Shown here: positions 1 through 7,837 of the stretch, one piece after another | How positions within the stretch are numbered: the stretch's first letter is position 1 | How the letters are laid out: the number at the start of each line of letters is the position of its first letter | Assembly: GCA_003552785.1 (NCBI GenBank) | Contig: PUOQ01000035.1 | Span: 1-35,711, forward strand | Source: Dehalococcoidia bacterium | GTDB taxonomy: Bacteria; Chloroflexota; Dehalococcoidia; Dehalococcoidales; CSSed11-197 | Reading direction: 5' to 3' | DNA length: 35,711 bases | Position numbers and translations under genes: made by a program | The notes under the pieces: model-generated | Database searches by the model: none | Seen by the model: only the letters and a program-made list of their open reading frames with translations | What the model was told of the DNA's origin: nothing

Positions 1-17
1 GTGTGCTCTTCCGATCT
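1..17. other. Residual Illumina adapter sequence at contig edge
   Basis: The first 17 bases, GTGTGCTCTTCCGATCT, are identical to the 3' end of the standard Illumina TruSeq read-2 adapter. This is library sequence, not genome. It matters because its last T forms an in-frame TAG (17-19) that makes the priA reading frame look as though it begins here. Genomic sequence should be taken as starting at about 18. Confidence 0.93.
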
Positions 18-19
18 AG

Positions 20-2320
20 ATACTCCAGGGCGTTGTGATATCAACCGGAACCACCCCTGAATACCCCGAGACTCGCGATATAGCCGGATTAATAGAGGAT
101 GCTCCGGTGCTTTCCGCACTATCCATCAAGCTGGGGAAGTGGATTTCAATGTATTACCGGTGCCGGCTGTTTCAAGCCCTTGCTTTGATGTTGCCGCCAG
201 GGTTTGAACGCCGCAGCCTGTGCTCAATAAGACTGGCGAAAAACATTGCTCATGCTGAAGACTCCGGTTTGAACGAGCGTGAAAAAACACTTTTAAACCA
301 GTTAAAAAATGCTGGAACACTAAACCTGAAGGAAATTGAAAAGCAGTCGGGTGCCCGGCAAGCACATAAAATAGTGTCCAGGCTTGCAAAACTTGGCCTG
401 GCAACACTTCAATTTAATATTGAACCCCAAAGGATATCTCCACAGCTGGTAACATACCTGAGACTGGCGCTGGATAATGAAGCGGCACTTGAAGCAATTC
501 AGGATATGCGCCGGTGCGCGCCAAAACAGGCTGCACTGCTTGCTTACTTATGCAAAGCAGGCCAGGCGGTAAAATGGAAGCAGGCCTCTCTGGCTACCGG
601 GAGCACCCGGACGGTTATGAGAGCCCTGGCCGATAAAGGCTTTATCAATGCGGAGCAGATTGAAACCAGCCGCAAACCGATCCCCGAATCAAATAACCAA
701 CCCGAAGCTCCCCTGACCCCGAACCGGGCTCAGGCTGAAGCCCTGACAAAAATAAAAAAAAGCCTCCAGCAACAAAACGGCAGGGCATTTTTACTTTACG
801 GTATAACCGGAAGCGGTAAAACTGAAGTATATTTGCAAGCCCTGGCTGAAGCCATCAAAATGGGTAAAACAGCTATAGTTCTGATTCCCGAAATTAGCCT
901 GACCTCGCAAACCATAGGCAGGTTTACAGCGCGATTCCCCAACCGCGTAGCTGTGCTGCACAGCCGGCTCAGCCTGGGCGAAAGGTTCGACCAGTGGCGT
1001 GAAATCAAGGCCGGCAAATATGACGTAGTGGTCGGCCCCCGGAGCGCACTGTTTGCCCCTTTGCCCAATCCAGGTCTAATTGTGATCGATGAAGAGCACG
1101 AATGGAGTTATAAACAGGATACTTCACCCCGCTATCATGCCCGAAATGTGGCCTTTAAGCTTTCAGAATTGAGCAATGCCACAATGATACTGGGCAGTGC
1201 TACCCCGGATGTGGAAAGCTTCTATTATGCAAGATGTGGAAAGCTCGAGCTGATCAATATGCCCGACAGATTGACGGCAGAAACCGGAAGCAGGCTCCCG
1301 GAAATAGAAATTGTGGACTTGAGGCAGGAATTAAAAACGGGCAACCGCTCAATATTCAGCCGTAAACTTCAAGAATCAATAAGCTATACCCTGAAGCAAA
1401 AAGAGCAGGTTATCCTCTTTTTAAACCGGCGCGGCGGGGCAAGTTTTGTTCAATGCCGTGATTGCGGTCATGTAATTAACTGCCGGCGATGCGAGGTGCC
1501 GATGAGCTACCATTTCGATGACGAGCAACTGGTTTGCCACCATTGCAACTACCGGCAGAAAGCTCCCGGGATATGCCCAGAATGTTTGAGCAAGCGCATC
1601 AAATACCTTGGCCTTGGCACCCAGGCGGTTGCCGGTGAAGTATCCAGGCTGTTCCCCGAAGCCAGAGTTCTTCGCTGGGATAGTGATGCCACCAGGCAGA
1701 AAAACAGCCACCACAACCTGCAGTGCAATTTCCAGGAGCGAAAGTCAGACATCCTGATAGGCACTCAGATGATAGCTAAAGGACTGGACTTCCCGCATGT
1801 AAGCCTGGTCGGCGTTATAAGTGCCGACACCAGCCTGAACCTCCCGGATTTTCGTGCCGGGGAGCGCACATTTGCCCTGCTTTCCCAGGTTGCCGGACGG
1901 GCCGGGCGCTCTCTGGCACCGGGCAAAGTAATAATTCAGAGCTACTACCCGGAGCACTATGCAGTGCAGGCAGCTGCCAGGCATGATTATGCAGCTTTCT
2001 ACAACACGGAAATAAAGTATCGCCTTGAATTAATTCAACCCCCTTTTTCAAAGCTTGTCAGGCTAACTTTTGTCCATCGAAATGACGAGTATTGCCAGAA
2101 TGAAGCAGAAAGACTTTCAGGAGAGCTAAAAGATTGCAAGAATAAAAAGGGCATCGCCGGTGTTTCCATTCTGGGGCCGGCTCCGGCTTTTATCCACCGC
2201 CTGAGGGGCCAGTACCGCTGGAACATCATAATCAAAGGGCATGAACCGGCTTTATTACTGGACCTTGTCAGCCTGCCTCGTCAATGGAAAGTAGATGTTG
2301 ATCCCTACGGGCTGGAGTAG
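20..2320 (+). CDS. priA: Primosomal protein N' (PriA helicase), 5'-truncated
   Basis: PriA is the superfamily 2 DNA helicase that recognises stalled or repaired forks and reloads the replisome. Counting from the GTG at 35, a Walker A (GITGSGKT) lies near residues 256-263, a DEEH Walker B near 352-355 and a GSATP motif near 387-391. Eight cysteines of the zinc-binding insert follow (CRDCGHVINCRRC, then CHHC and CPEC). The C-terminal helicase motif QVAGRAGR is present. The start of the 3'-end-binding domain is missing. The frame reads straight through the GTG at 35 back to base 20, with PriA-like residues (ILQGVVISTG), so the GTG is not the real start. The upstream stop is created by adapter sequence. 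The genomic gene should extend some tens of codons further 5'. Confidence 0.95.
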   Translation: MLQGVVISTGTTPEYPETRDIAGLIEDAPVLSALSIKLGKWISMYYRCRLFQALALMLPPGFERRSLCSIRLAKNIAHAEDSGLNEREKTLLNQLKNAGTLNLKEIEKQSGARQAHKIVSRLAKLGLATLQFNIEPQRISPQLVTYLRLALDNEAALEAIQDMRRCAPKQAALLAYLCKAGQAVKWKQASLATGSTRTVMRALADKGFINAEQIETSRKPIPESNNQPEAPLTPNRAQAEALTKIKKSLQQQNGRAFLLYGITGSGKTEVYLQALAEAIKMGKTAIVLIPEISLTSQTIGRFTARFPNRVAVLHSRLSLGERFDQWREIKAGKYDVVVGPRSALFAPLPNPGLIVIDEEHEWSYKQDTSPRYHARNVAFKLSELSNATMILGSATPDVESFYYARCGKLELINMPDRLTAETGSRLPEIEIVDLRQELKTGNRSIFSRKLQESISYTLKQKEQVILFLNRRGGASFVQCRDCGHVINCRRCEVPMSYHFDDEQLVCHHCNYRQKAPGICPECLSKRIKYLGLGTQAVAGEVSRLFPEARVLRWDSDATRQKNSHHNLQCNFQERKSDILIGTQMIAKGLDFPHVSLVGVISADTSLNLPDFRAGERTFALLSQVAGRAGRSLAPGKVIIQSYYPEHYAVQAAARHDYAAFYNTEIKYRLELIQPPFSKLVRLTFVHRNDEYCQNEAERLSGELKDCKNKKGIAGVSILGPAPAFIHRLRGQYRWNIIIKGHEPALLLDLVSLPRQWKVDVDPYGLE

Positions 2321-2408
2321 TTTTTCAATGCCCTCAGGATCCAGATGTTGTCAATGAAGCACACTGGGACAACCGAACTGGAGGTTTATCACTTGAAACC
2401 ATTCGAAC

Positions 2409-2437
2409 TTGAACACACATTTTCTATGAGGTATAGT
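2409..2437 (+). promoter_or_regulatory. Sigma-A-type promoter of the cca-secDF operon
   Basis: TTGAAC (2409-2414), a 17-nt spacer and TATAGT (2432-2437) give a near-consensus housekeeping promoter. It lies about 40 bases ahead of the cca start in the 155-nt gap after priA. Transcription is predicted to start near 2444. Spacing and hexamers are seen directly; activity is inferred. Confidence 0.7.
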
Positions 2438-2475
2438 TAAATCCTGTATGCATCTTTTCAATAAAGGAATTTGCG

Positions 2476-4032
2476 GTGGGGTTTCGGCCACCTGTTTTTA
2501 ATTTACTATCACTTCTCGAGACTTTTTTCTCAAAGAAGGGCATAAGTGCCTATATTGTAGGTGGTTTCATCCGTGACTTTGCTCTTAACCGTACCATCAA
2601 TGATTTAGACTTAGCCATTACCGATGACAGTTTTTCCGTGGGCAAAGAGCTTGCCGACAGTTTGGGTGGCCGGCTGGTAAAGCTGGATGAAGCCAACCTG
2701 GTAGCTCGCATAATTCTGCCGGAGAATCTGAGTTCTTCTGGCTCAATCAAGCACCTGGATCTAAACACCCTTCAGGGTGATATAATAACGGATTTAAGCC
2801 GGCGCGACTTCACCCTGAATGCCATGGCATGCCCCATTGCCGAGTGGCCTGAAAATCCGATACCTGGAATAATCCCGGAAAATATCATAGACCCCTACCT
2901 TGGCAGGATTTCTATAAAAGAAAATAAGATTGTCGCGGTTTCGAACCAGGCTTTCGAGGATGATGCGCTAAGGTTGCTGCGCGGTGTAAGGCTTGCAGGA
3001 GAACTGGGCTTTCATATCGAAGAAAACACCTGGAGCCTGATAAAAGAGCAGCATCACCACATTGAGAAAACTGCCTCCGAAAGAATACGTGATGAACTGC
3101 TTTTAATTTTTAAACTTTCAAATACGGGCGAGATTATAAAAAACCTCAGTGAGCTAGGCCTGCTCGACATGCTGATACCGGAGCTTGCGCCATGCAGGGC
3201 TACAACTCAACCAAAAGAACACCACTGGAATGTTTTCTGGCATTCTGTAAAATGCATTGACGCAGTTGAGTTCCTGCTGGGGAGCGGTGAATGGCCTTTT
3301 GCAGATAATATGTACAGGGAGCAGGTGCCGTTATCCCGGGAGCTAATAGATTATTTTAATGAACCGGTAAGCAGTGACAGTACCCGGTTGCAGGTAATGA
3401 AATTGGCCGCGCTCCTTCACGACGTAGCCAAACCCGCAACACGCATTATTAACGGATCCGGCCGTATCCGCTTTTTCGGCCACCCCGCTCAAGGAGCGCC
3501 AATGGCCCGGGACATTCTCACCCGGCTCCGATTTACGTCCCGGGAAATAAAAATGGCTTCTGAAATGACCCTGCATCACCTGCGGCCGGTGCAAATGAAC
3601 CAGCCGGGGGAGATGCCAACAGACAGAGCAATATACCGGTATTTGAGAGATACAGGCGAAGTGGCCATAGATACGCTTTTCTTAAGCCTGGCCGACCACC
3701 TTTCCGCACGCGGCCCTGCCCTGGTACCGAGCATCTGGAAAGCTCATTGTGATATTGTAGAACATGTTATCAGAAGAAAAAGACAAATGGAGAGCTGCAA
3801 AAAAGAAGCCGGCTTGATTAACGGGCATGATTTATTGGATAATTTTAGATTATCACCGGGACCGGTTATAAAAAACATCCTGGAAGCAGTAAATGAAGCA
3901 CAGGTTGTAGGAGATATAAGCACCCGGGAGCAGGCTCTCGAATTGGCAGAAAAGATAATCAGCAATCAGGGGCTGCTCGAGACAGACCGCCGTAGCTACC
4001 GGCAAGGCAAAGGTATAATAAAACCGAAATAA
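2476..4032 (+). CDS. cca: CCA tRNA nucleotidyltransferase / poly(A) polymerase family protein with HD domain
   Basis: This is a class II nucleotidyltransferase of the CCA-adding/poly(A) polymerase family, 518 aa, which would add or repair the 3' CCA of tRNAs. The N-terminal head has GGFIRD (about 29-34) and the catalytic DLD (about 43-45). The RRDFTLNAMA motif and the DDALRLLRGVRLAGELGF segment of the neck follow. A C-terminal HD-type phosphohydrolase domain carries LLHDVAKP near residue 314. The GTG start at 2476 is chosen because AAAGGA sits 7 nt upstream and no better in-frame start exists. It is first in an operon with secD, 15 nt away from its chosen start. Family assignment is firm. Whether it adds CCA, only CC or A, or poly(A) cannot be read here. 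Both tRNAs in this window encode CCA, so repair would be the main need for those two. Confidence 0.92.
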   Translation: MGFRPPVFNLLSLLETFFSKKGISAYIVGGFIRDFALNRTINDLDLAITDDSFSVGKELADSLGGRLVKLDEANLVARIILPENLSSSGSIKHLDLNTLQGDIITDLSRRDFTLNAMACPIAEWPENPIPGIIPENIIDPYLGRISIKENKIVAVSNQAFEDDALRLLRGVRLAGELGFHIEENTWSLIKEQHHHIEKTASERIRDELLLIFKLSNTGEIIKNLSELGLLDMLIPELAPCRATTQPKEHHWNVFWHSVKCIDAVEFLLGSGEWPFADNMYREQVPLSRELIDYFNEPVSSDSTRLQVMKLAALLHDVAKPATRIINGSGRIRFFGHPAQGAPMARDILTRLRFTSREIKMASEMTLHHLRPVQMNQPGEMPTDRAIYRYLRDTGEVAIDTLFLSLADHLSARGPALVPSIWKAHCDIVEHVIRRKRQMESCKKEAGLINGHDLLDNFRLSPGPVIKNILEAVNEAQVVGDISTREQALELAEKIISNQGLLETDRRSYRQGKGIIKPK

Positions 4033-4047
4033 GAAGGCTTGGTGCAA

Positions 4048-5367
4048 ATGAACCGAAAAAATGTAATTACAACGATTATAATCCTGACTCTGTTTGTTCT
4101 TGGTTCGCTCGTTGTTTTCCCCCTGGGCAAAGGAACGCTTTTATCCCGGGGCGTTGAACTGGGGCTGGACCTGCAGGGAGGACTGCGAATGATATATGAA
4201 GCAGACCTTTCAGATGTCGACCCTGGAACAGAGGGTGAAATCATGGACGGTGTAGTTGCTGTAATTGCAAACCGTATTGACCCGCTGGGAGTAGCTGAGC
4301 CCCAGATTGAGTTACAGGGCAATAAACGGGTTGCCATCAGCCTGCCGGGTGTTGAAATTACCGGGACCGAACGGGAACGCATTGGCCGCACAGCCCTTCT
4401 TGAATTCCGCGAATATGTAAGTGAAGATGATGAATGGATTCCGGCTACCGGCACTGTTGACGGTGAAGAAAAAGTGCTCAATTCAAGCTACTTCAGAGAA
4501 AACACCTTTGTAACCCGCGATGATTTCGGAAGAACACTGCTGGTATTTGAATTTACAAATGAAGGAGCAAAACTTGCCGAGCAAATCACCGGCCGGCTCA
4601 TAGGCCAGCGACTTGGAATTTTCGAGGGTGATGAACCCCTGCGGGGTGACGATGGCCGGCCTATAGCTCCAACTGTGGAATCTGTAATTTCGGACCGCGG
4701 CAATATAACCGGGTTGAGCATGAGTGAAGCTACTACACTTTCTAAACAACTTAATGCCGGCCGTCTACCGGTGCCCCTTGAGATAATTTACGAGCAGACC
4801 GTCTCACCGGTTTTAGGAGCTGATTTCGTATCACTGAGCCTGAAAGCGGGTATTATCGGCCTGGCGCTGGTAATGCTTTTTATGGTTTTATATTATCGCC
4901 TGCCCGGAGCAGTTGCATCTCTGGCACTCATATTTTATGCATGTATAGCCATGGCTCTGTTTAAACTGATCCCGGTCACATTGACTCTTGCTGGAATAGG
5001 TGGTTTCATACTGTCCATCGGGATGGCTGTTGATGCAAATATATTGATATTTGAACGTATCAAAGAGGAGCTGCAATCAGGCCGAACCCTGGGTTCTGCC
5101 ATTGAGTCCGGCTTTAACCGTGCCTGGACAGCTATCAAAGACTCAAACATAACAACCTTCATTGTATGCGCCATTCTTTTCTGGGTCGGGTCGACCGTAG
5201 CTGCCGGCGCCCCGGTGCAGGGTTTTGCACTGACCCTGTTTCTTGGCGTAGCCGTAAGTATGTTTACCGCCATAATTGTAACCCGAACTTTGCTAAGACT
5301 TTTTATTGGCACTCGCTTCTCTCGCAAAAAATGGTTGTTCAGCCCGTACCTGGGAGGTGAAAAATAA
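4048..5367 (+). CDS. secD: Protein translocase subunit SecD
   Basis: SecD is the RND-type membrane subunit that, with SecF, uses the proton gradient to complete SecYEG protein export. The protein (about 439 aa) has an N-terminal membrane helix, then the signature GLDLQGGLRM. A periplasmic domain contains VIANRIDPLGVAEPQIELQG. Five C-terminal helices include GMAVDANILIFERIKEE, the conserved SecD motif. The start is a choice among TTG 4039, GTG 4042 and ATG 4048. The AGAAGG at 4032-4037 is best spaced from the ATG, 10 nt away, giving MNRKNVITT. The stop overlaps secF by one base (TAATG), so the two are translationally coupled. Split secD and secF are common in Clostridia, whereas Bacillus uses a fused SecDF. 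Confidence 0.96.
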   Translation: MNRKNVITTIIILTLFVLGSLVVFPLGKGTLLSRGVELGLDLQGGLRMIYEADLSDVDPGTEGEIMDGVVAVIANRIDPLGVAEPQIELQGNKRVAISLPGVEITGTERERIGRTALLEFREYVSEDDEWIPATGTVDGEEKVLNSSYFRENTFVTRDDFGRTLLVFEFTNEGAKLAEQITGRLIGQRLGIFEGDEPLRGDDGRPIAPTVESVISDRGNITGLSMSEATTLSKQLNAGRLPVPLEIIYEQTVSPVLGADFVSLSLKAGIIGLALVMLFMVLYYRLPGAVASLALIFYACIAMALFKLIPVTLTLAGIGGFILSIGMAVDANILIFERIKEELQSGRTLGSAIESGFNRAWTAIKDSNITTFIVCAILFWVGSTVAAGAPVQGFALTLFLGVAVSMFTAIIVTRTLLRLFIGTRFSRKKWLFSPYLGGEK

Positions 5368-6278
5368 TGCTTGATCTCATCGGAAAACGATTCAAACTCT
5401 TTGCCCTCTCGGGTATTGTCCTGCTTGTCTGTATAGTGACTCTGCTCACTGCTGGGCTCAACATGGGCATAGACTTCTCCAGCGGTTCAGAACTGCAACT
5501 CAGATTTGAACAAGAGGTAACCGTAGAAGAAATAAGGGAAGAACTGGGCAACCTCGGGCACACAACAGCCATTGTCCAGGTAACGGGTGACGACGACTTC
5601 ATAATCCGCACCTCTACCATGGAAACAGCAGAAAAAGAAAGCCTGCTGGACGGTTTGGCTGAACGGTTTGGAACTGTCGAAGAGCTTTCCTTTGAAGGGG
5701 TAGAGCCGGTTATTGCCCAGCAAACCACAAATATTGCCATAATAGCTATCGCCATCGCTTCCGTAGGCATAATGCTGTATATAACCTGGGCATTCAGGCG
5801 TATGCCCAAACCATTCCGGTATGGCGCCTGCGCCATAGCCGCGCTAGTTCACGACGTAATTGTTGTGCTGGGAATCTTTGCAATATTTGCTATCCCATTA
5901 AACCTGGAAGTAAACCTGATGTTTATTACCGGTATACTTGCCGTAATCGGCTACAGTGTTAACGACACAGTGATTGTTTTTGACCGGATCCGTGAAAACC
6001 GTATAAAAAACCCCAGCGCCAATTTCACGACTATCGTAAACAACAGCCTGGTGGAAACGTTGACCCGTTCAATCAATACCGGGCTTACCACGCTGGTGGT
6101 TATACTGGCGCTGCTGCTGTTTGTCGGGTCTACTATTGAAAACTTTTCAATAGTAATGTTTATTGGAGTAGTAACCGGGGTATATTCTTCTATATTCACC
6201 GCCTCAGCACTACTGGTTGTATGGGAAAACAAAGAGTGGAAACGGTTTATTCCATGGTTAAGAAAAAGCAGGGTTTAA
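5367..6278 (+). CDS. secF: Protein translocase subunit SecF
   Basis: SecF is the partner of SecD in the accessory export complex. The 303-aa protein has an N-terminal helix and then the family signature GIDFSSGSELQLRF. A small external domain follows, then five membrane helices containing VIGYSVNDTVIVFDRIRENR and SINTGLTTLVVILALL. The ATG at 5367 overlaps the secD stop and is preceded by GGAGGTG inside the secD end. It is last in the cca-secD-secF operon. Its stop overlaps by 4 bases the stop of a convergent LysE-type gene on the opposite strand, leaving no room for a separate terminator. Confidence 0.96.
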   Translation: MLDLIGKRFKLFALSGIVLLVCIVTLLTAGLNMGIDFSSGSELQLRFEQEVTVEEIREELGNLGHTTAIVQVTGDDDFIIRTSTMETAEKESLLDGLAERFGTVEELSFEGVEPVIAQQTTNIAIIAIAIASVGIMLYITWAFRRMPKPFRYGACAIAALVHDVIVVLGIFAIFAIPLNLEVNLMFITGILAVIGYSVNDTVIVFDRIRENRIKNPSANFTTIVNNSLVETLTRSINTGLTTLVVILALLLFVGSTIENFSIVMFIGVVTGVYSSIFTASALLVVWENKEWKRFIPWLRKSRV

Positions 6279-6895
6279 AACAGATTGGCAAGACCGGAAA
6301 ATATGAAGTAGAAACCAAAAGCAACTAAAAATAGGCTGTTTAGTATAAAAACCCACAGCTGCACCCTGCCACCCCACCAGCTGTGGGTTTTATAAACCAG
6401 ACCCGAGACTGCAGAAAGCCACACCAGATCACACAGCCAGTGAACGACAATGAAGGCCACCAGAACCATCGCCCCAAAAGTGGTTACTTTCATGATGAGC
6501 ATACTGCCGACTGTTGCCCACCACAACAAAAAAAACGGGTTCATGCCGGTCATAATTATGCCGGCAACAAAAGCATTGTAAGGAACGTCCCTGCCCTGGG
6601 TTACGACCCGGTGACGGGACCGGAACATCCCATAACCCATAAAAATGATCATAGCCCCACCGGCAAGACTTAAAGCAACCTGAACCGGATCGGCTTCAAA
6701 AAAACGAGCAAAGCCAAAGTAAATTAAAAGGATAACCGGCACTTCAACAACAGCATGGCCCAGTGATATTTGAGCGCCGGCAAATGGTGTTTTATAACTT
6801 TTGGCCAGTGTTGCAGCAAACATGGGCCCCGGCATCATAACACCGGAAAAGGATATTACCACCACGCTTAAAAAAACAGGGATGAGTTCAGTCAT
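6275..6895 (-). CDS. LysE/RhtB family amino-acid exporter-like membrane protein
   Basis: This 206-aa hydrophobic protein has about six membrane helices and the family's N-terminal signature (SFSGVMMPGPMFAATLAKS). A conserved GHAVVEVPVIL region follows and then GMNPFFLLWWATVGS. LysE/RhtB proteins export amino acids and related small molecules through the cytoplasmic membrane; the substrate cannot be read. The ATG at 6895 has only a weak ribosome-binding site. It lies downstream of the two tRNA genes on the same strand, so it may be read from the tRNA promoter. It converges with secF. Confidence 0.85.
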   Translation of the reverse strand: MTELIPVFLSVVVISFSGVMMPGPMFAATLAKSYKTPFAGAQISLGHAVVEVPVILLIYFGFARFFEADPVQVALSLAGGAMIIFMGYGMFRSRHRVVTQGRDVPYNAFVAGIIMTGMNPFFLLWWATVGSMLIMKVTTFGAMVLVAFIVVHWLCDLVWLSAVSGLVYKTHSWWGGRVQLWVFILNSLFLVAFGFYFIFSGLANLF

Positions 6896-6965
6896 GGCTT
6901 TCGAGTAGCCGGTGCAAGATAATAGTTATAACGACAGTTCATGCATGTACAAACCAGAGGGAAAC

Positions 6966-7040
6966 TGGTGGGCTCGGCAGGATTCGAACCTACGACCAAA
7001 CGGTTATGAGCCGTCCGCTCTGCCACTGAGCTACGAGCCC
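6966..7040 (-). tRNA. tRNA with CAU anticodon (elongator Met, or Ile2 read with lysidine)
   Basis: A complete 75-nt cloverleaf reads on the minus strand: acceptor GGGCTCG/CGAGCCC, D arm, anticodon stem GACGG/CCGTT around loop CTCATAA, T arm GTAGG-TTCGAAT-CCTGC, discriminator A and an encoded CCA. The anticodon is CAU. It is not an initiator, since the first acceptor pair is G-C and the anticodon stem lacks the three G-C pairs. From memory, the anticodon and T-arm segments resemble Bacillus tRNA-Ile2 more than elongator Met. Only presence of TilS determinants or comparison with the genome's other CAU tRNAs would settle this. It lies 42 nt after tRNA-Gly. Confidence 0.93.
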
Positions 7041-7082
7041 GGTGTCTATATTTTACCCTACAAAAGATAAGACAAGTCAAGC

Positions 7083-7158
7083 TGGAGCGGGAGACGGGAC
7101 TCGAACCCGCGACAACCTGCTTGGAAGGCAGGGACTCTACCAGCTGAGTTACTCCCGC
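7083..7158 (-). tRNA. tRNA-Gly (UCC anticodon)
   Basis: A 76-nt cloverleaf on the minus strand has acceptor GCGGGAG/CTCCCGC, anticodon stem CCTGC/GCAGG around loop CTTCCAA, T arm GCGGG-TTCGAGT-CCCGT, discriminator T and an encoded CCA. The anticodon is TCC, so it reads GGA/GGG glycine codons. It begins about 17 nt after a consensus -10 hexamer and is first in a short transcription unit with the CAU tRNA. Confidence 0.96.
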
Positions 7159-7174
7159 TTGATAGGCCAGGGTT

Positions 7175-7203
7175 ATTTTATCCTTACAGGCAACCCTTGT
7201 CAA
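7175..7203 (-). promoter_or_regulatory. Consensus promoter of the tRNA-Gly/tRNA-CAU unit
   Basis: On the minus strand TTGACA (7203-7198) is followed by a 17-nt spacer and TAAAAT (7180-7175). The first hexamer matches consensus perfectly and the second at five of six positions. Transcription should begin near 7168, ten bases before the mature tRNA-Gly 5' end, which suits RNase P processing of a short leader. Confidence 0.8.
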
Positions 7204-7245
7204 AGTCGGCAAATGCAAAATACACGCGGCTTGCCTGCCAAACAG

Positions 7246-7683
7246 CTAGGACAACTGTCTGGCAATTACCCTGGCCAGTTCTTCACGTGCATCAGCCAGT
7301 TTTTTGTATTTCGACTCAACTTTGGCCATATTCCTGGCTACAATAGCCTTTAACAGGTCCCCCTCTATTTCAGCAACTTCCAACCTTTCATAGTAATCCA
7401 TCATTTCTTTAAGGTGCGCCAATACAATCTTACCGGTTAAAATCGGATGATTATTGGTCACATTGGCATCCGGGTACATTGTGCCATGTTCAAGCTCGAC
7501 TTCAAGCCCCCGGCGAAACTCTTCAAGAGGTATATCCATGTCCTGTGTATTAACTACCTCCAGAATAACAGCGGCCTCTTTTTCACCTACCACGGGCTCT
7601 TCTATCAAAGACCAATCCCTGAGGCTGAGCTCCTCACAAACCTTCTTTACTTCCTTGACTGATACATATTCAGGTAATTGCAT
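7246..7683 (-). CDS. DUF5661 family protein, function unknown
   Basis: A 145-aa soluble, acidic protein. The central motif (GLEVELEHGTMYPDANVTNN, then HPILTGKIVLAHLKEMMDYY) matches what I remember of DUF5661, a family of small proteins without assigned function. The last 40 residues are helical and charged (ARNMAKVESKYKKLADAREE) and could form a coiled coil. The start ATG at 7683 is preceded by AGGAGAT at good distance. It is 28 bases upstream of the tRNA promoter and on the same strand. Its own promoter is unclear. The conserved His and Glu residues suggest possible metal binding, but no activity can be claimed. Confidence 0.7.
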   Translation of the reverse strand: MQLPEYVSVKEVKKVCEELSLRDWSLIEEPVVGEKEAAVILEVVNTQDMDIPLEEFRRGLEVELEHGTMYPDANVTNNHPILTGKIVLAHLKEMMDYYERLEVAEIEGDLLKAIVARNMAKVESKYKKLADAREELARVIARQLS

Positions 7684-7740
7684 CGAACCTTTATCTCCTA
7701 TTTAATATTTATTCTATATTCGATTTACCAGTTACAATCA

Positions 7741-7815
7741 AAGCCGCGCTTTCAATCAGGCTGGCAGAACTACCGGTAATGCACCAGATAAACAGGCCCG
7801 GCTGAGCGCGGCTTT
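7741..7815 (-). repeat. Long-range perfect 11-bp inverted repeat with inner hairpin
   Basis: AAAGCCGCGCT at 7741-7751 is the exact reverse complement of AGCGCGGCTTT at 7805-7815, with 53 bases between. Inside, CCGGT-AATGC-ACCAG (and its complement) can form a 5-bp hairpin with one G-T wobble. The element fills the space between the end of the selenoperoxiredoxin gene and the DUF5661 gene, about 58 bases ahead of the latter's start. It lacks the T-run of an intrinsic terminator. It could be a factor-dependent terminator, a processing or stability structure, or a cis-regulatory RNA. The pairing is seen; the role is open. Confidence 0.5.
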
Positions 7816-7837
7816 AAATCATTAACTTTTTTTGAAA

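Noticed and set aside
3996..4481. 161-aa minus-strand frame opposite secD
   Set aside because: Ser/Arg-rich shadow of the well-conserved SecD N-terminal region.
6892..7353. Protein-coding frames across the tRNA region (108 aa minus; 103 aa plus)
   Set aside because: They are translations of the tRNA genes or their antisense (e.g. SSVAERTAHNRLVVGSNPAEP-like and AGDGTRTRDNLLGRQGLYQL-like strings), a well-known source of false proteins.
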